Positions 62,501 through 64,000 of a stretch of 64,000 bases of DNA are shown in pieces. The notes below the pieces were generated by a model. It was given only the letters and a program-made list of their open reading frames with translations. It was not told the DNA's origin and did not search any database. The DNA lies in the NCBI RefSeq assembly GCF_000092785.1, contig NC_014225.1, positions 1,687,340-1,751,339 on the forward strand, written 5' to 3'. The stretch's first letter is position 1. Each line of letters begins with the position of its first letter. Origin of the DNA: Waddlia chondrophila WSU 86-1044. Its GTDB lineage: Bacteria; Chlamydiota; Chlamydiia; Chlamydiales; Waddliaceae. Position numbers and translations under genes: made by a program.

Positions 62501-64000
62501 TTGGAAGCAAGCTTAAGCTGCAGCGCCTGCAGCATCAACATCATCAGTGTCGTCTCTGGAGAATGTCCTTGAAAGGACTCGCGGAAGCGAGGTTTGCATC
62601 TTGTTTCAAGAGTTGCAAACGACTGAATCAAAATGGAGAACTCCTCCATGATTTGAAAGCATTCCTCCGCCTGCTGTTCCGTCAATGTTCCCCAGAAACC
62701 GTGATCCCCTCGTTCCGGTGCAGGCAGCATAGCAATGGCGTTTCCTAAGGAATGATCAAACTGATCGAAAACTGCCCGTCTTTCCGCTTCACTGGCAGGT
62801 TGGGAGAAAATCGAAGTTCCTGACCTGTACGAAAGCATCGGATCCTTTTTGAGTTTGCGATACTGATCTTGAAGCAACTTTAAATTCTTTCTTAAAGAAT
62901 CAATTTGCTTTTGTTTGTCCCCGACATCTTCTGAAAAGTTTAGAGTACCATTAAGCTCAGCCAAACCTCTTATCATGTTTTCAGCAGGGGTTTCCTTTGC
63001 CTGTTCCTGTGATTGCGGTAAATTCAAGTCATCATCAAAACCTATCATGTGCATTTTTGGAGGAAGATGAATTGGGCCGAGATCCTCCTCATCTTTAAAT
63101 TTCGGCTCGATTCTCTCCCACAAGAGAGCTCTTGCCAACACCTCCTGGTCTTCCAAAGAACTCACTTCTTCCATCTGTACGGGACGTGATAAAATACCTT
63201 TTAATTGTTGAATAGAGGCAAAAAAGGCCTCTAATTGTTCTTCAGTAATCGCTTTTTTTTCTTTCAATTTCCCGGCAGAACGCACGAGATTCGTGAGCAG
63301 ATCCTTCAAAAAAATCTTCTCTTCTTCGGAGACATTATTCCATGCGCTGTCGTCTTCAATTTTTTTAACATAAGCGAAAAACAGCTGCGTCTGAAGAAGA
63401 AATTTGATTTTTTTATAGCGTTTGACAGCTTCTGTGCAGTCTTTGTCAAAGCCGAAAAATGGATCCAAAGACATGTAGTAGAGAAGAGCGGAAATCGATT
63501 GAAAGGAAGGATCTTTATCTTGACTATCAAAATATCTATACACTTTTCTATAGAAAGCATTTTCCGTATCACTTGCCTTCAGCCGCTTACCATCAACATA
63601 TTTGGGAAGAGACTGGAAAATCATCTTCCTGCTGTTTTCAGATTCAATGACGGAATTTTTGATTAACGCCTCAAAAAACTCCAGGTCACCTAGCCGCTCT
63701 TTATTTTTAGCTTCAAAGGAAATGAATTGCTGAGTCTTGAACGTTTCCGTTCTTTTTCCTGTTAAAGGATCAAGAGAAACTTGCCTGACAAGATCTTGCC
63801 GCTCCCGATCATCCTGAGATTCAAGATTCATTGCTGATTCAAGCCCCGTAAGATAAGGGGAATGGATTCCATTGACTTCGATAATAGAAAAGCCGTGATC
63901 TTTATCTACTCTGACGACTTGAGAATATTTTCCTTCTCCATTCATGACAGGGAAATAGACAACCTTATCAGCTTCCAGCCGATCTTTCAATTGGGCGGCA
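53554..64000 (-). CDS. Giant protein with SF2 helicase-like motifs and C-terminal membrane hairpin (5' partial)
   Basis: The frame is open to the window end (Ala-Ala-Gln precedes an in-frame TTG at 63990), so at least 3481 codons belong to it; residue numbers below count from that TTG. Residues about 614-672 are a charged coiled coil, another lies at 1911-2001. A helicase-like module at about 2330-2960 shows APTGFGKSK (Walker A, about 2332), ATIDESH (DExH box, about 2477), SLSATP (motif III-like, about 2770) and QGAGRMRQ (motif VI-like, about 2950). A Q/V/E repeat lies at about 3139-3159. Residues about 3210-3261 form a two-helix membrane hairpin (LVVAGTALAATAAAVFGVAW, SALLVAGLVFVAY). The layout recalls giant eukaryotic DUF3638/DUF3645-type proteins, low confidence. 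The function is unknown. Confidence 0.8.
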   Translation of the reverse strand, partial: AAQLKDRLEADKVVYFPVMNGEGKYSQVVRVDKDHGFSIIEVNGIHSPYLTGLESAMNLESQDDRERQDLVRQVSLDPLTGKRTETFKTQQFISFEAKNKERLGDLEFFEALIKNSVIESENSRKMIFQSLPKYVDGKRLKASDTENAFYRKVYRYFDSQDKDPSFQSISALLYYMSLDPFFGFDKDCTEAVKRYKKIKFLLQTQLFFAYVKKIEDDSAWNNVSEEEKIFLKDLLTNLVRSAGKLKEKKAITEEQLEAFFASIQQLKGILSRPVQMEEVSSLEDQEVLARALLWERIEPKFKDEEDLGPIHLPPKMHMIGFDDDLNLPQSQEQAKETPAENMIRGLAELNGTLNFSEDVGDKQKQIDSLRKNLKLLQDQYRKLKKDPMLSYRSGTSIFSQPASEAERRAVFDQFDHSLGNAIAMLPAPERGDHGFWGTLTEQQAEECFQIMEEFSILIQSFATLETRCKPRFRESFQGHSPETTLMMLMLQALQLKLASKSPKYGVEEGAFSYLPFLMEMRSIHFVVKHHGLRKQIHPFMRYFDKKWNIEELTRSMEKSDLISDTQALFSFSEHAEHYVQPFQMKLSNESKGKTQDQLYLEKMLEVNGVREGVLQIIKDKNERYDEEHENNIERYERDLTRYQTDKANFERQKRDKKGEIERTKERHDRNLDAIASRNFRTKLGRLRNLQVLRQGYVFAGEISQEEHNLFDELKSNFNDPYAVAERLHHAEENMEDALYPLNQALSEIERRLGFLRKPVEPVHPGHFPTDSVVDQLACLLFDQEGRRLIPKEMDAVIQAMLRNRYLILEDSVGFDLKDKGIKFQFIANWSPLPLDAQNKRTSITAKVAFTGLDGNNPRGVDSEILRDCPQDFKRNLRRSPAFQSNNWMDERSLATLIEEERERKMTQNEAMVSRAEFFGLDIGLSRELRMLAIDPYDTVSRIIGFLGKNMDLIKNPAIQEYVRVLLFRPDRIHTQLRDNPELTHKINAFIRAAVTHYKELHDIDTCLAMIRLGEQFKHAACEINGDGRGFSDFRDVILNELIPSFSKDRAAQLKAYRTLVLFHADDKVVDQEAIIRDLLSLRVSRNLQSESVFVSRQDEATERAALLKYQHLLKEDLSYENLTYAIKIADSEADLDEHAIWKNHGEGNFSCDKYEINIYTGLVTIEGKPIVTTPNWITDNEMIRRVYPHSFSSDMCKKRNDWTYTLFPNKKEQVTVSSYDNGTTVEMTRLIDGKNYRYVPTPQNLIEKMPTIFNEDVICWVSDSGKLLVFKDGKKAYTIDFDGKGEVEKITRSKDGAVKRSLSDFSEFFTPLALLEQDLRYIECWESPDGRKTTAEFKRLGLSFDFKMEELASKGMEFARKQEQLRQLSENIVGNKDNEIERAKLSIEIFDLFPVHCQNFPGFSLTLPILVQSLDSKVPFVTLINGSGERKILVPKSDDGQLSLSDDPLEWYEFDVDKVQSDGITSFDIASSSIELQLLQVMMLAKKKDFSKIKKLIEKLNPLGALTKEEVKLLDAAMAILSKYNHPESNALVVKMLLVKEVNNLKYPKIKAAEEEAPVEEIPDNIWELFNDEMLYIAAYDKYRESSSDAAMFQLSDEEERKFVEILHKKLREKFDLMNKVQSSEDLSGNFFNQMIDKAQSWFKTRMLPTLSMGILEKRIGDRYHDLSKQEGKLGSRKVTLPSLPNLQQLQNADQIKPIPSEEDIQKLFLQTLGEDGISLEIPFSGQIGDCLNVLSKNEAYWKENFLILYYTARSGTDEQKAKLQKAVDLATHLNTGEHRLIQMVLAKPGRYPTLEKLNGIIREWRVEGQEKLKNARENAALKTQASWQADNDCDQKQEEYDQLELEERDLVENAEFYYEASRSGGLFERIGKAFRWLIACTSENRREAFPFKERIRVLHKCKQLAEKAQKAAQKRLDNDAYTGWWAVDDKKRDEETVRSTEEKIGDIESRITRCRELSPKLQDAGKALKISEAARIQAEKESIEATKQLGEAENFIEQMEAKFKATVASILPGNLWKVIEHVVKPIFNALSAAWKLYWQGKKFLYKHDYKVRDIFSNGQTSRSRQALDVDRSELQEIDRVFNDYFKGLVGKYFNVALSDEEGSPDWNVDNEDDPLVKSKLGAEKAALDEYRKEVRKPREHAELKADKDLKDLLEELAEKEQMLNVSLTHQKQVLLWQLNRAVDSNEQAKLKVLLNRAGQKGDLTWDDLRALTLEGDWKIFQEKTGLDDAEAKMLMKAVADYLIKSTRLNQIRFVIGKVQKGLSAKSEAKRKIYYTNILEAMRLERHYLKGENTLLSRKDMGRLWFEYANGYLYREQQILTLDKTGEMTDPEILMEAPTGFGKSKNYVPTRDHEMAGEHLVLNVHPRTIEQINAEDILAQMKNSFGGKADRFHFQRSSEFTVQTLRTLYEELQVNFEEGRPINFSAETLQALELHFLMSLYDYKQQDKSGNFSEADKAEAREEITYFIRILRAISVYGWATIDESHVNLNPFTNKLIYTIGESTTLETYQVDILEEMMRLMVTDLEISKIAQVAENKQAKITDEQYRRIADRLAESFAEKFSLENNRDEFLNFVCGRTDEVPRWIRKHPSAKRIALIKGMLSLILKSSMQGYVDESYGLSILHFDKGKEYAIAYASSNTPKENETSPSQFKNPHETMVKTYLTYLHKGLKEEQVVKMIKKMQSEQRMEAQTTGSLSSTRANEAFRIIAGNGYSLQQLKEEDMRKLFPVFQRNQDAIFYYVRNIIVPQLRLYEKTLVSTPQNLRSMFGSSLSLSATPQDPATLGPDTAWVPMKGTQGQVLHLFLKKVNHPSKIHRARGSNPKEVLDSAIETVLNKDHIKCIIDAGGLLRGLSNTFVAERLQNKIKETGSPIEAIQYFDVDQEKFVVMEVSTGTLSDPKVAKMDPAKMITIFDQPRCFGSDTVQDETASALLLVNNNKDGSCSTDKNKAGQGAGRMRQWHLDQGMEVMMTPEDYRSLFDGKEANIGDLLNQWVGSLAKQEAKENYQALLQQMDNELRSPAIHRMLGVKTGDRGEGQKDTIRDVDPDVDKALRLFSKFESLLVTDDSIDPWALYAEMATDKSPEEALDDHLKRTKARASKMGGFSRSQRRILKNRLGRYSRKWKALDANERVTLPDRVKSSKVDTGTQVEVQVQAEQQVEVQAEEQRWNQLTLRTPSRWSERIKLFEPGWEKPYRKSIFFSRLANSLSKLEPKNLVAKILFRAGLVVAGTALAATAAAVFGVAWPIIVSVGSALLVAGLVFVAYRAFAGRNVKYVSNCSYKVSDVMGIHLPKRAKRGARFFSPGLTASNNYYAQYTPSWRQSQQKPFDQEQKPVFNVLVIQDEDKKGRKKLQMMLIDQNDSVYFRRRLQDDYEQTSAEDAAERKRKIAVYDVTNETVAVQGANHFDKGELEENPQFIQLLTQAKVVNGEIHYTEAEKGVIAERAQNVGVDYMAQFARDFILAEHPIRKQLFQYSDFQHALEEVV

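Noticed and set aside
1-64000. CRISPR array, tRNA, rRNA or insertion sequence
   Set aside because: Reading both strands by eye I found no regularly spaced repeats, no cloverleaf-like or rRNA sequence, and no transposase-like frame. A tRNA hidden in a gap cannot be fully excluded without a scan.

Overview
The window is chromosomal DNA of a chlamydia outside the Chlamydiaceae, most likely a Waddlia- or Parachlamydia-like member of the Chlamydiales. The evidence is gene order. Genes at 10683-24836 reproduce the Chlamydia type III secretion (T3S) block CT663-CT674 in order: chaperone, cdsD, cdsE, cdsF, cdsG, a CT668-type gene, cdsN, cdsO, cdsP, cdsQ, pkn5, cdsC. The serS / VIT-like / metal P-type ATPase neighbourhood matches CT729-CT728-CT727, and hrcA-grpE-dnaK is the standard chlamydial heat-shock operon. 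Several proteins are much larger or differently divided than in Chlamydiaceae. The species is an inference; no 16S gene is present.

Layout. (1) 1-10659: genes for probable T3S secreted proteins, translocators and chaperones. They include two SycD/LcrH-type TPR chaperones around a 1019-aa CopB-like protein, a CopD-like protein with a single hydrophobic region, and five proteins I do not recognise. (2) 10683-24836: the T3S apparatus: a class I chaperone, inner-membrane ring (CdsD), needle system (CdsE/F/G), possible inner rod (CT668-type), ATPase (CdsN), stalk (CdsO), ruler (CdsP), C-ring (CdsQ, here two genes), the Pkn5-like kinase and the secretin (CdsC). (3) 24823-26150: two envelope proteins coupled to the secretin gene, a TPR-bearing lipoprotein-like protein and a YidD-like protein. 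(4) 26128-39390: housekeeping and metabolism: a SulP transporter, Der, an SWIM/SNF2 ATPase, alanine dehydrogenase, SMC and SerS. (5) 39387-41915: two unrecognised reverse-strand genes that interrupt the serS/metal-transport neighbourhood. (6) 42098-51677: a VIT/CCC1-like protein with a P1B-4-type metal ATPase, a large NAD-glutamate dehydrogenase, and hrcA-grpE-dnaK behind a degenerate CIRCE and a strong promoter. (7) 51826-64000: a PDC/IPDC-type decarboxylase convergent with a giant reverse-strand gene of at least 3481 codons. That protein carries a superfamily-2 helicase-like motif set and runs off the window.

How the parts fit. Regions 1-3 look like one functional unit for building and loading a T3S machine. 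The T3S genes have few intrinsic terminators and many intergenic hairpins without U-tracts, strongest around the needle gene cdsF, suggesting RNA-level control of subunit ratios. The most novel items are the giant SF2-like protein, the unrecognised T3S-linked proteins, a 175-bp nested palindrome between cdsD and cdsE, a serine-rich mini-ORF whose codons pair with its own Shine-Dalgarno sequence, and the two-gene CdsQ. No rRNA, tRNA, CRISPR array, insertion sequence or prophage was found, and no gene-free stretch exceeds 300 bases.
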